DNA of 64,000 bases from Labyrinthula sp. Ha (taxonomy: Eukaryota > Sar > Bigyra > Labyrinthulida > Labyrinthulaceae), in NCBI GenBank assembly GCA_015227615.1, contig JAALGZ010000020.1, positions 558,001 to 622,000 of the forward strand, in the 5' to 3' direction. The notes under the pieces are model-generated. The model was given only the letters and a program-made list of their open reading frames with translations, was not told where the DNA came from and ran no database searches. This document shows positions 11,842 to 21,552 of this stretch, piece by piece. Within the stretch, counting starts at the first letter, position 1. Each line of letters starts with the position of its first letter. The translations under genes were made by a program, and so were the position numbers.

Positions 11842-13227
11842 TTATAAAGAAAGATGAAAGCTGCTGTTAAATTGCTCTGCACCTAAACCCACAAACTCTT
11901 TGTAAGTTTTGGTTTCCTTAAATCTACTGAAAGAATCTTGAGACATCAAAACGAAAATATTGTACACGACCTCATCAAACAGTGTGAGACTAATCTCCCC
12001 TTTTTCTATTCTTTTTAGGATTTTATCAACCTCTGAGAACCCTAGATTAACTTGATTTGCAGCTCCTTCTTGCAAATATCTCTTGTATATTGTTTTTGCT
12101 TCCTCTTCAAAATAATCTCTTCGCAGCGCATTTTTCTCGAAACCTGCTTTCCACTCCTTAGCCGTTAAATAGAAATATAGATTTTCAACGGAAAACTCAA
12201 AAATAAGATGGTTTTTAAAAAGTTTCATGCCAGTTGAATTATCTAAAATCTCAGTTAGAGAATAAGTCTCTGCTTCTTGGGCATATGTTTTAAACTTACT
12301 TTGATAAGTTTTTATGGCCGGAATAGAAACGAATATAATAAAAGCTACTAAGAACGACACGTCAATTACAATTGCATAGGAAAAGGAAGTTTTTCCATTT
12401 TCATCATTCACGCCAAAAGGATCTGAAACTCTAAGCACAATGTACACGACTGCAGCAAAAGTTGGTATTAGAATTAGTTGCTGCATTTCCCGTAGAAGAT
12501 TCAAAGGGTCTGGATAGGTCTTAAGTTGCTTTCGTGTGTAAAACAACATGCCAAAGAACAATAAGGAAGGAATTAAATTCAAAGACAAGTTGATCACAGA
12601 CTCTGTTGAGTTATCATTATATAAACAGTTTCCTGAACTCGGGCAGCTGAAATAAGCAATAATGGCAGCGTATATTGTTATTAAGATCAATCCAAAGACA
12701 GCAAGTTTAAGTAAATGCTTTTCACTTTTGAGATTCCGAACTCTACGAATCTCGGTGGCCTCTGAAAGCACCAAATGATTGTCAAAGGCAGGAACAATAT
12801 CAAATTTATTTTTCTGCTCAAAGAACTCTGCTAGTTTTTGGTTGTATTTGACGTTTGCCTTCCACCTGTGTAATCTTAAAGCAAAAGTGAGTAGAATAAT
12901 TGGAACATAACTAATGGAGTGGAACACTTCAAACTCGCATTTATGTAAAAGTTTCCAATCTGTGAAATTTGAGTCAACGTAATTCGAAAAAGTAGCTTTG
13001 TTAAGATGTTGCTCGAAGATATTGATTAGAATAGCATAAGAGAATAGCAGCATGAGGGGTGTCGAACGAACTTGTAAGTTTTGGTGTTTGTAGTGTCGAA
13101 GCCATAAGAGTAATGAAAAGATAACGATCGAAACTGATATAAAGAAAAGAATATATGCTGTAGTTTGTAGTCCACTTGTCATTCTAAAAAAGGGTTCGTA
13201 GTTGCAGACATCCACCATTTGCGTCAT
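11842..13227 (-). CDS. seven-transmembrane protein with C-terminal RGS domain
   Basis: A 461-aa single-exon gene. The ATG at 13227 is the first in frame: an in-frame TGA lies upstream and no earlier ATG intervenes. Seven hydrophobic segments are visible at about residues 22-42, 54-74, 99-120, 171-192, 212-231, 251-268 and 283-307. A regulator of G-protein signalling domain follows at about 320-440: SLTEILDNSTGMKLFKNHL, then FSVENLYFYL, then IYKRYLQEGA, and a closing LMSQDSFSRFKETKTYKEF. These are the typical RGS helix signatures (E.L.FW......, I...F...., A....L..D.F.RF..S..Y..L). RGS domains accelerate GTP hydrolysis by G-alpha subunits. The 7TM-RGS arrangement is known from plant AtRGS1 and some protist receptors, so a heterotrimeric G-protein pathway is implied. 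An additional upstream coding exon cannot be excluded. Confidence 0.9.
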   Translation of the reverse strand: MTQMVDVCNYEPFFRMTSGLQTTAYILFFISVSIVIFSLLLWLRHYKHQNLQVRSTPLMLLFSYAILINIFEQHLNKATFSNYVDSNFTDWKLLHKCEFEVFHSISYVPIILLTFALRLHRWKANVKYNQKLAEFFEQKNKFDIVPAFDNHLVLSEATEIRRVRNLKSEKHLLKLAVFGLILITIYAAIIAYFSCPSSGNCLYNDNSTESVINLSLNLIPSLLFFGMLFYTRKQLKTYPDPLNLLREMQQLILIPTFAAVVYIVLRVSDPFGVNDENGKTSFSYAIVIDVSFLVAFIIFVSIPAIKTYQSKFKTYAQEAETYSLTEILDNSTGMKLFKNHLIFEFSVENLYFYLTAKEWKAGFEKNALRRDYFEEEAKTIYKRYLQEGAANQVNLGFSEVDKILKRIEKGEISLTLFDEVVYNIFVLMSQDSFSRFKETKTYKEFVGLGAEQFNSSFHLSL

Positions 13228-16200
13228 TCCCAAGTTGCAAACTCCAGGAAACTTTCTTTTTTTCTGGTATGCTCAGTGTTAAAAGTTCTACTACTGTGGT
13301 TTTAGAAATTTACTAGAAATATATAATCATTAATCCGCTTTTTCACAATTTATCTGGGATGTAACAGGTTTTAACCTTTCAGATGAACTAACTTCTTACA
13401 CAATATTGTGCTGGTTACAGGGCACCACGTCATCAAATATTCTGGTACTTTTTCTTTGCCTCTAATATATCGATATGAAAAAGGTCTCTTAATTCTTCAA
13501 CCGGTAATTACCAGTAACATATATTATACAATATCCTTGCCATAGTCCTACCAGTACCAACAACTGTAGATAAGATAGCTAAGAATAATTAACAATATTT
13601 AAATCTATGTCTAGAGTCAGCTATCTTAACGGTAGAGCTGATAGAAAACTTTGTGAAGATTCTCATTACGAAACTGAAAATGAAAGAGTTGGTCCATATG
13701 AAAAGAATCTACTGGTATAAAAGAACCGATAAGAGATTATACACACCAAACAGCATGTAAGATATGCCCTAGAGGAACTAATCAATTAAAATAGTGTACA
13801 TATGGTTATAGACCCGAAAAACGGAAGATATAACCAAATCAGAGAAGATGATGAAATTTATTGAAAAAAATTGCCCAAGCAGCGACACTTATATATCTTG
13901 TGTTGAGAAAGCATTAAAGGGATCCTAGTATCCATCTATTGTACAAGCACTACGAAGACCCTGAGAGAAGCAACTAGATGTATTCACCCTGTACCAATAA
14001 GGGTTCTGTATTCCTGATGACTTATTACTAATGGATTAAAAAATCTTTTTATTACACTTGTCATCGAAGTGATCACTCGCTATGCACTAGTAAAGTTCAT
14101 ATGTTACTTTGATAATCAACCCAAGTCTCCAGTTTTCCAAAATGTTAGATACCAAAACAAGATATACGAACCCTTTTTCACGCCTAGCATCACCTTTTAA
14201 CCCACTTTGGAGATCAGAGAGCAAGGGAGCTCTAAGATTCGCTCTATATCTGTCATGAGCATCAACCTCGATAGTCGCACTAAGATGAAACTGAACACAA
14301 TCCAGATAAATTTTGCAGATGGAGCGCTTGCAGCTTTAAAGGAACTGGACAAGAATATTTAAAGGAAGAGACAACAACTTTCGAGCCTGAGGACTAGAAT
14401 AGAAAGTTTTTTTTCATAAACGTTTAACTATTCTGAGGAGTACCAAAGTTCATGTCACAAGAGCACGCCTAGTGAGCATAAAATGTGCTGTTTACTCCTC
14501 ACGGGATTTTTAAAGCTGTAACAGATTTACCAGAAAAGGTTCAAGTTATTTTGATAAGCTGTCATGCCAAAGCTCTACAAATACAACCCAGGATAATTGC
14601 AAAAACTAAACGTTTGTTTCAAGAACTAATACTAGCATCAACAAGAGATCCCTCATTCATAATAGAAGAGACTTAAATACACAAGTAAGAAGAAACTGTT
14701 TTGATTATGAACAAAACTTAGTCATTCCAATAGACCAAATGATAATAGAGAGTTGTAAGAACTATGAATACCTCCAACAGGTTATGATATTGTTAACTTT
14801 AAGAAAGAAATTACTCGAAAAAGAAGGAATAAACATAAAGCGCACTACCAAAAGGGAAACAAGAAATTTCAACTCTGAAGGAAATTTCTAATACAAACCA
14901 CTAACTTGCTTTGAGAAATTGTAAGATCTAGTGGGAGCTAACAACAAAATTGTAAATATTTCTAAATTTTGCCCATCGGAAGATAAATTTGCAACCTTGG
15001 TTTCCCGCGACTCAGAAATTCATTATCCCGAAGGCTATGGCCAATATCCGATATCGGACTTTCATTGATAAATAGTCGACTGATAGTAATGGTTAAATTA
15101 TAAGTAACTGAATTGAAAAAACTGCCCAAGCTCTACCAAGGCCATGACAATATAGCTAGGGCTTCTTATCATATTATCTATAATAAGAGATTCCGTATCA
15201 AATCGGTTAGGGATGTTTACTGTTAATATAGTCAAAGAGAAAAATGATTTATTGTTTAAACAGATTAGCAATAATTTGACGGAATCGCAATATGTACTGA
15301 CATTTTCCACTATTTTTGAATCATTCCGTAATTCTAAAAAGTCTGGGTTATACTTCCTTATTCAAACAACATACAAATGCCCATAGAGGACTCTAAAGCG
15401 CAATACCAAGTATCCAACATAGTCTTCCAACCTGCCTCCAAAGCCTGAAGACAACTATGTTCATGTATAATAGTCACCTGGATGATAGTCTTAAAACCGT
15501 ATATTGCCAATAGGACTACTAGCACCCAATAAATTATTCTAAATCCGGGAAACGGCTTAACCCGTCATCTCTTATCAACACCGTCCAAGTCTGAGTCTGT
15601 TATGAACTGTGGGCATACAAAAGTAGGACAGCAGTGAAAAAAAACAATCCAAAATACAAGAATTAATGAGCCAGATAGAAACTGAATGAGGCAGCCAAGA
15701 TTCAATTACTTATGTAGTTAAAAATTTAAGAAATTGGAGTTTTCCGAAAAGGTTAGTGTAACCTGTTCTGAAGCCTAAGTTAGACTATGATCATTAGGAG
15801 GATTCCCAGCAATGGAAAGAATCTGTCAAATTATCAAGGAAGTAAACTTGCATTTAACTATTACTCTTAGATAATATGCCATAATTAAATACCCCGTATT
15901 ACAGAATATTTTTCGGACAGATAATAACTGTAATCCAAAAACAAATGCCGAACCGCGAACCTGTATGATCTCTCGTATAGCCCGTAACAGCTTGATTCCG
16001 TATATGCACCAACCTTCTTGACTTAAGAAAGCTCTACTCGCATCAACAAAATATGAACTTAAGAATTCTCACTTTTCCTAAAAAATCCGTTCCTATTATG
16101 AAACTCAGTTGCTTAATTTAAGAGCTTGATCAAAACCTTATACTAGCACAAAGATACTAATTATTGTGTGGAAATATTTTTTGCCCTGTGGTAATTAAAT

Positions 16201-18438
16201 TGCATTATTTAATTTGTTAAAAAGATAGGGGTGGGGATAAACAAAATATCGGTGTGTAGTTTAGAATGTGAATTTACTGGGGAAATGTTGAGGAATAGAA
16301 TTTACGGTACTGCAAAAGACAAATGTAGTTTCTGTAAAAGAGAATTATCCACATTCTCAAACACGTATACTTCATATATTTGAAGTTAGTGTACACTCAT
16401 AAGAATATCTCTTTAGATATCATTCTTTCTGTGATAGAATTAATGGTAAGTACAATTCTATTACGACTAGCAAGATAACTAGACTAAAATATGTTTTTGC
16501 CCGTTTCGTGGCAATAAAGCTGGAATCATATAATGAATTCTTTTCATCTTCTATCAGCTAGTATGAGGGGGGTTCACCTGGAAATAGCGAGCTCAGAGGT
16601 CTGTCATAACAAGAACTCTTATCACATAATTAAAGGAACATTTTAAATTTCATGTATATGTTACGAGAAGAAAAATTTCCCTATCAACCTTAAACCAAGT
16701 TCAAGAATAGCAAATGTAAATAAATTTAGAGTCTCGAGACTCTCATAGATTTCCACATCTATTGCTGATTATTCAAACTTGACAATGAAGTATTAGTGCT
16801 TAATACTTTAATTCTATCAAAATAAACTTGATTTAGTCTTACTGGTGCCCATATAATACCAAATTTTTATATAGCAGGTGAATACGTGTATTGAAAACTC
16901 TGTAATACACACATAAATTCTTTATTGTGAATGGTTCAGCCCACTCTTGCAACATAATATGAATCTGCAAAGAGAGAGAGATATGAAACATAAACTGTCT
17001 AATCCTTGGTCAAGAAATAAATATAAGTATTTTCCCCCTACTCCGGCTCATAAACTAAATTCAAGAAAGGGTACTGGTGGATAGGTGTTAATTATTCTTG
17101 GACACTCCCTCTCTGTTGAGTCCAAGGATTTCGGATATCTTGTGGCTGGTTAGCAGAAGGTTTGATGAGACGGACCTGTTTATGGGCAAGACAAGACTCC
17201 TAAAGATATAAAATATGAACTCTAGAAGCATTATGTCACTCTTAGAATTATAATTGACTCTAGAGAGATGCCTGAGGCAATTCATCCTTTTGATATGATG
17301 CTTAAGCTTAGATGAGAATTATATATTTAGGGAACCATCTAAATCTCCGATCTAGATAATTATAAGAAAATATGCTGTGAAATTGCCATATCACAAGAGA
17401 AAAGAAACATCAACACAACCTTTGTATTACTAATATAAAATTAAGAAAGCACAAAATCAAATTAAACAAGCAATATTAATTTCTTTTCTATGGTTTGGCA
17501 TACGGAATTAAGAGAGCAAAGGCTTTTACAGGATCATGATATTGAGTTCTCCCAGCGCTATTTAGCTCATTTCATGTACTAAAAGACAGGGCCGACCTTG
17601 TTGAGTTATGGACCACGTTGTTCCGGTGTCTTTTTGCTTAAATATTAAAAGTTCTTCATGGAGCGTTTTCTGTAGTGTACATTTTTAGGGGAACAATCCA
17701 ATTACATTGCAATGACAGTTTGATATCCTGAGAGCACTAAAAAAAGCTGCCATGATACATATAAACTTCAATTAAGGTAAAAAGAATCATGATAAACTCA
17801 TAAGGATACAGAACATCAGATTACATAGGTGGGTGCGTTAGGCTCTAAGCCAAAAGATAGGGACTGTAACTTTAGTCATGTAAAATCCACAAGATAAGGT
17901 CATCAAGAATATTGCGACCAAACATGGGTTCTTCAAGTTCTCAGGCTTTGCTTAAATTAAGTAATGGTCTAAAGGAATTCATATGATTCAAGACTATGGT
18001 CTATCAGTCTCGTTTTAACTGGTTGATTCTGAGCTTAATTTGGTCATGACGTGGTAAACTCCATGCAACGGGGTCTCATGGGTAAAAAGCCATATTTATT
18101 ACCCTAGGGGAATAAACTATGCTCTTGGTCGAACATGTTAATTTCGGGATATAAGGTATGAGCGACATATTTGACACTCCGGTCAAATAAATCTAGCCCT
18201 AATTAACAACTGTTATCACTAGATTAATATTTGACATTATGGATCTCGGGTGCAGAACATGGTTTTTAAAGTTAAGCGACCAGGCGTTTTAATAAGCATC
18301 TATTAAAAGTTTATTACTAATAGCTTCTTCATGGTACCGGTGAGCTCTGACACAGTCTATATACTAACCAAGCTCCTATTGTAGGTTATTCTGTTAATGT
18401 CCACTGAATAATTTCCATTGCTTATCTCATATAATTTT
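13228..18438. other. gene-poor spacer 2 (5.2 kb) with broken coding-like blocks
   Basis: No intact gene is seen. The + strand carries short protein-like stretches interrupted by stops and frame changes. One block at about 13849-13928 encodes MMKFIEKNCPSSDTYISC and related residues before a stop. Another, at 14485-14676, starts with ATG and runs 63 codons (LPEKVQVILISCHAKALQ). I recognise no family in either. They look like remnants of decayed genes or mobile elements rather than functional exons, because no splice pair of the local 27-34 nt type joins them. An AG-rich run lies near 16971-16981. Confidence 0.5.
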
Positions 18439-19968
18439 CTAAGAACCTAAAAGTTTGAAAATGCACCCTGCAGCCAAACCTAGCGCTGATCCCGGAAACC
18501 AACCTAATATAGCAGATGGAGGCAGAGATTTTACATTAAAAGAAACTATAAGAATAAATCCGGTACTAATTTTCGCCACAAAACCCAAGATCCCATAAAT
18601 TACTGCTCCGAATGTACTTTGATTTACTAACTCAGCAATCAACCCTATGCTATTAATCAGACAAATCATTGTTCCAAGTCCCGTACAGCTGCTAAAAACA
18701 TAAACTGTATAACTTAAGATCTTCTTATCATGAATGGTTGTATTTAATATGAGTGCTGCGAGTACCACTAGCACCATTCCAAGCACATAACATCTTCTTC
18801 GTCCAAGCCGCTCTATTAAGAAAGGAGTGAAAGAAACTGCAAGAAAAGAGCTAAGAAACTGAACTAGAGGAATTGATCCCAGAATAGGTGAATCTAAACC
18901 AAACCTATCATCAAGCATTAGGGGTGTGTAAATTTGTGAAACCAGTAGCCCTAATTTTGAAAAGACATAAATTGCCGCTGTCAAATGGAGTTTTGGATCA
19001 TGAAGCCATTGTCTTAGAGTTGAGGTCTCAGTGTTTTCAGTGTACCGGGTTCTCACACACATTTTCGAGCTTAAAGATCTAAAGCAGCTAGAAACAAAGT
19101 AATCTTCCTCCAATGCCTCTTTTCTAGTGTAGACACTGCTTAAATTTGTGTTTTGCCTAGAAATGTTTCCCTCCAGCTCTTGTTTTTCATTTTTAATTGC
19201 CTCAGGATTTTCCAGTTCCCCACTGCCCAAACTTGATCTTTTGAGCATGGAGCCTTCTGCTGAAAAGAAATTAGATTGCGTTCTGACCACACTGCTTGAG
19301 TCCTCAGTTTCATCATCTTCTGTTTCTTCATCTACCTCTTCTTCCGTAATTTGAATTAAAATCTGAAAAGCAGTAACTGAAGGAAGTCCTAGGACCATTA
19401 CGATGATGTAAAGACGAGGAATTAATCCTGAAGAGGAGTCGAAGCGAGAGTTCAGGAAGATTACAGCCACGTAAATAATCACGCCACCAATTGTGTTGTT
19501 GAACTGGGCTAGAGAAATCATTTTTGTCCTAGATTCATCAGATCGACTTAAAAAGGGTACTAAAGAAAGATGGCTCACTTCCACAGCAGCGTAACCAATC
19601 TGAATGAGCCCAGCAAGAGGAATTAGAAGAAAAAGAGGGTTTCCTACTTGACAAGGCAAACAGTACAAGTACATAAATGCTGAACAGAGAACTAAAATGA
19701 TGAGTCCAAAAAAGTGTAACCTTTTTCTCACAAAGATTGGGTGTTCTTCGGATTTTGTTAGATTATCACAAAGACGACCGAATAGTGGTGTGAAAATCCC
19801 ATCAAAGAACTGACTAACTAAGAGAACTAGTGCAGCTTCAGTTTCTTTTATTCCAATGAAGTTTGTAGCATAGAGAATAAAATACGAGAAATACAGGTGC
19901 GAAAGAAGGTCCGAAAATACATGACCTAACCCATATCCAAAGAAAGTCTTGAACGATAGTTTTACCAT
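18439..19968 (-). CDS. MFSD12-like major facilitator transporter
   Basis: A 509-aa protein with about 12 membrane helices. I chose ATG 19968 (MVKLSFKTFFGYGLGHVFSD) because the frame further upstream overlaps the end of RPS28, and the helices begin here. Family-like features are the opening YGLGHVFSDLL, the helix 2-3 segment SQFFDGIFTPLFGRLCDN, RKRLHFFG after it, and SHLSLVPFLSRSDESRTKM. Each follows the layout of animal MFSD12, a lysosome/melanosome protein linked to cysteine import; the substrate here is not known. A long acidic cytosolic loop (about residues 205-300, with EEEVDEETEDDE) separates the two six-helix halves. The gene lies 50 bp downstream of RPS28 on the same strand, so its promoter is either tiny or shared with RPS28. 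Confidence 0.88.
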   Translation of the reverse strand: MVKLSFKTFFGYGLGHVFSDLLSHLYFSYFILYATNFIGIKETEAALVLLVSQFFDGIFTPLFGRLCDNLTKSEEHPIFVRKRLHFFGLIILVLCSAFMYLYCLPCQVGNPLFLLIPLAGLIQIGYAAVEVSHLSLVPFLSRSDESRTKMISLAQFNNTIGGVIIYVAVIFLNSRFDSSSGLIPRLYIIVMVLGLPSVTAFQILIQITEEEVDEETEDDETEDSSSVVRTQSNFFSAEGSMLKRSSLGSGELENPEAIKNEKQELEGNISRQNTNLSSVYTRKEALEEDYFVSSCFRSLSSKMCVRTRYTENTETSTLRQWLHDPKLHLTAAIYVFSKLGLLVSQIYTPLMLDDRFGLDSPILGSIPLVQFLSSFLAVSFTPFLIERLGRRRCYVLGMVLVVLAALILNTTIHDKKILSYTVYVFSSCTGLGTMICLINSIGLIAELVNQSTFGAVIYGILGFVAKISTGFILIVSFNVKSLPPSAILGWFPGSALGLAAGCIFKLLGS

Positions 19969-19974
19969 ATTGAC

Positions 19975-19980
19975 CACGTG
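19975..19980. promoter_or_regulatory. CACGTG palindrome just upstream of the MFSD12-like ATG
   Basis: A perfect CACGTG (E-box/G-box) lies 6 bp before the chosen ATG, inside the 50-bp gap after RPS28. Such sites bind bHLH or bZIP factors in other eukaryotes; use here is unproven. Confidence 0.25.
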
Positions 19981-20018
19981 AACGAGTTCTTCATGAAGGA
20001 AACGTTGAAAGTTAGGAT

Positions 20019-20222
20019 TTAACGGAGACGTCTTGCTTCTCTTTCCCACTCCAACAAGCATAATCTGTCTCCCTTCTTTATTGGACCTTTCACGTTTCGT
20101 ATGATTGTTCGATGAGATTCATCCATAATTTCAACACGTACTTGTGTAACATTCCCTGTGTTTCCTGTTCTTCCTAAGATCTCAGTAACAATCGCATTCT
20201 TCACTTCTGCTCCTCCTTCCAT
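20019..20222 (-). CDS. RPS28: 40S ribosomal protein S28 (eS28)
   Basis: A 67-aa single-exon gene, the usual length for eS28. The sequence carries the family's conserved core: [20 protein letters not shown], the [10 protein letters not shown] strand and the C-terminal [12 protein letters not shown]. The protein sits at the mRNA exit/E-site side of the small ribosomal subunit. It is divergent from the SH3 gene, with 109 bp between ATG codons, and is followed on the same strand by the MFSD12-like gene after 50 bp. The shared promoter contains three tandem copies of a CCCAAA box. Confidence 0.97.
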   Translation of the reverse strand: MEGGAEVKNAIVTEILGRTGNTGNVTQVRVEIMDESHRTIIRNVKGPIKKGDRLCLLEWEREARRLR

Positions 20223-20260
20223 TTTTATGTCTCTCTATTGGTTTTTGATTTGTATCTATG

Positions 20261-20309
20261 AATTGCCCAAAATATCAATTGCCCAAAATTTCAATTGCCC
20301 AAAAATTTC
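20261..20309 (+). repeat. three tandem 16-17 bp copies of a CCCAAA box in the RPS28/SH3 promoter
   Basis: The unit AATTGCCCAAAATNTC occurs at 20261-20276 and 20277-20292, and with one extra A at 20293-20309. It sits in the middle of the 109-bp bidirectional promoter of RPS28 and the SH3 gene. Related boxes are found upstream of dethiobiotin synthetase (35142-35151), EMC5 (35887-35896), MSI1 (43844-43853) and the two-pass membrane protein (52591-52600). It is probably a core or proximal promoter element. Confidence 0.6.
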
Positions 20310-20331
20310 AATAATAAAAGATAAGAAAAAT

Positions 20332-21041
20332 ATGAAGGTAAAAGCATTACTTGATTATGATGCGAATGCTCCAGGAGAGCTTGATATTCGAAAAGATGAA
20401 ATGTTGGAAGTTGTTAATCCGTAGTTCTTTTTTATTTTTGAGTACTAGTAAAGAATTGTCATCAGAAACTGGGTGGGTTTTAGTTGAAACATTCACATAT
20501 CCTAAATCAAAGGTATCTTTTTTTTGTTTCTTTTATCACATAGGGATATGTACCTAGCGGATACGTAAGCTCACCTTTATCAGATGAAAATCCTTCTTAC
20601 ACTTCCCCTAAAAAATCTTATTTATCACCAACTAAATCTGAACGCTCATTAAGAAGTCGAACGTCCCCAGTGCGGTTTTCTCCTTCAAAGCGACTAGATA
20701 GCAGTCCAAATAAAGCCTTGGTTTCTTCTAATAGAGTTTATAATTCTTCACTTCCGATAACAACATATGGCACAGTTTCAGCTTCTGATAAAGAAACTCA
20801 GATTCTTATTGAGCAAAGTAATCAAGCCTTTGAAGGATTGAAACATCAACAAACAGAACAACTTCGAGAAGCTGTGTTGTGCTTACAGTCAAGTGAATCT
20901 ACAAAACAGGAATTACTAAAAGTAAGTGAAAATATTTTGAACCAATGTTCTCTAGTCCAAAGTGAGGTAGAAAGTAAAATACAACGTTATGAAAATATGT
21001 ACTCTGAAGCTAATCTAGAACTGCAGCAAGAATTTCAATAA
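20332..21041 (+). CDS. SH3-domain and coiled-coil protein
   Basis: Three exons, 20332-20420, 20449-20512 and 20544-21041, with introns of 28 nt (20421-20448) and 31 nt (20513-20543). The product is 216 aa. The SH3 domain is N-terminal (about residues 2-60). It has ALLDYDA (the ALYDY motif), the RT-loop acidic stretch GELDIRKDEM, the GWVLVE tryptophan, and after the second splice GYVPSGYV (the usual G.(V/F)PSNYV). Both introns lie inside the SH3 domain, so the domain exists only after splicing. A Ser/Pro/Arg-rich linker (about 65-125) and a helical, Gln/Glu-rich coiled coil (about 135-216) follow. SH3 domains bind proline-rich ligands. Such small SH3/coiled-coil proteins often act in actin or endocytosis, but nothing here fixes the partner. 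Its stop is 2 bp from the stop of CKS1. Confidence 0.88.
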
Positions 21042-21043
21042 CT

Positions 21044-21370
21044 TTAAACCAAGACGCCTCGTTTATAAAGGTCTTTTTGTGCCATTGCCTTGTTTTGGTC
21101 TACCTCCCCAGTAACAGGGTCCGTTCCATGAGGCCTTCTGAAGAGCAGAACATGAGGTTCTGGTCGATGTACTGCATAGTGCTGCCAGCCCCTTGACTGC
21201 TGCACCCCTAAATTTCGCCAATCTTCTTCAGACAGTAGTTTGCAGTCCTTATCAAGTGCCTTCGCTAGCTCTTTTGGTAAAATTACATGTCTATATTCAT
21301 ATTCACCATCATAATATTTGTCAGAATATTCAATTCTCTTCTTTAACTCCGCTTTGCTTGCATCACTCAT
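21044..21370 (-). CDS. CKS1: cyclin-dependent kinase regulatory subunit (CKS1/Suc1)
   Basis: A 108-aa single-exon gene, ATG 21370. All family signatures are present: [20 protein letters not shown] at the N terminus, [20 protein letters not shown] in the middle and [13 protein letters not shown]. The last contains the HxPEPH hinge that governs strand exchange and phosphate-site geometry. CKS proteins bind Cdk and dock phosphorylated substrates during the cell cycle. A short C-terminal tail (after [15 protein letters not shown]) extends past the core domain, as in several protist and fungal homologues. The gene is convergent with the SH3 gene (2 bp between stops). A Myb-like element lies 27-33 bp upstream of the ATG. 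Confidence 0.97.
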   Translation of the reverse strand: MSDASKAELKKRIEYSDKYYDGEYEYRHVILPKELAKALDKDCKLLSEEDWRNLGVQQSRGWQHYAVHRPEPHVLLFRRPHGTDPVTGEVDQNKAMAQKDLYKRGVLV

Positions 21371-21396
21371 TTTTCTTTTGTCCTTATTTAAATTTG

Positions 21397-21403
21397 ACCG
21401 TTA
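21397..21403 (-). promoter_or_regulatory. Myb-like TAACGGT element upstream of CKS1
   Basis: On the gene's strand the sequence reads TAACGGT, 27-33 bp before the CKS1 ATG. The core AACGG is the Myb recognition core also used in plant M-phase-specific elements. Matching TAACGGTTA sites precede MSI1 and lie in the attractin-like promoter. Cell-cycle control is a guess. Confidence 0.4.
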
Positions 21404-21468
21404 CCGATGCAAGAAAACTCTTACAAACATTTTAAATATATGCTGGTTGAGATACTTTTCGTAACTGG

Positions 21469-21542
21469 TTCCCAGTGACGCAATTGGATAGCGTGTTAGA
21501 CTTCTAATCTAAAAGTTGTGGGTTCGAGTCCCATCTGGGAAA
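21469..21542 (+). tRNA. tRNA-Arg (anticodon UCU), intronless
   Basis: The sequence folds as a full cloverleaf. The acceptor stem pairs TTCCCAG with CTGGGAA; the D stem pairs ACGC with GCGT around an AATTGGATA loop. The anticodon stem pairs TTAGA with TCTAA around CTTCTAA, giving TCT at 21503-21505. A 5-nt variable region follows, and the T arm is GTGGG/TTCGAGT/CCCAT with a canonical B box. The discriminator is A at 21542 and CCA is not encoded. It reads AGA (and AGG by wobble), suited to an AT-rich genome. It lies 98 bp from the ATG of divergent CKS1. Confidence 0.96.
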
Positions 21543-21547
21543 TGGTG

Positions 21548-21552
21548 TTTTT
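21548..21552 (+). terminator. RNA polymerase III T-run after tRNA-Arg
   Basis: TTTTT begins six bases after the discriminator base, the normal position for polymerase III termination. Confidence 0.75.

Noticed and set aside
20019-20061. Upstream ATG (20061) extending the MFSD12-like protein into RPS28
   Set aside because: It would overlap RPS28 codons, and the extra 31 residues are not helix-forming or conserved; ATG 19968 starts right at the first membrane segment.
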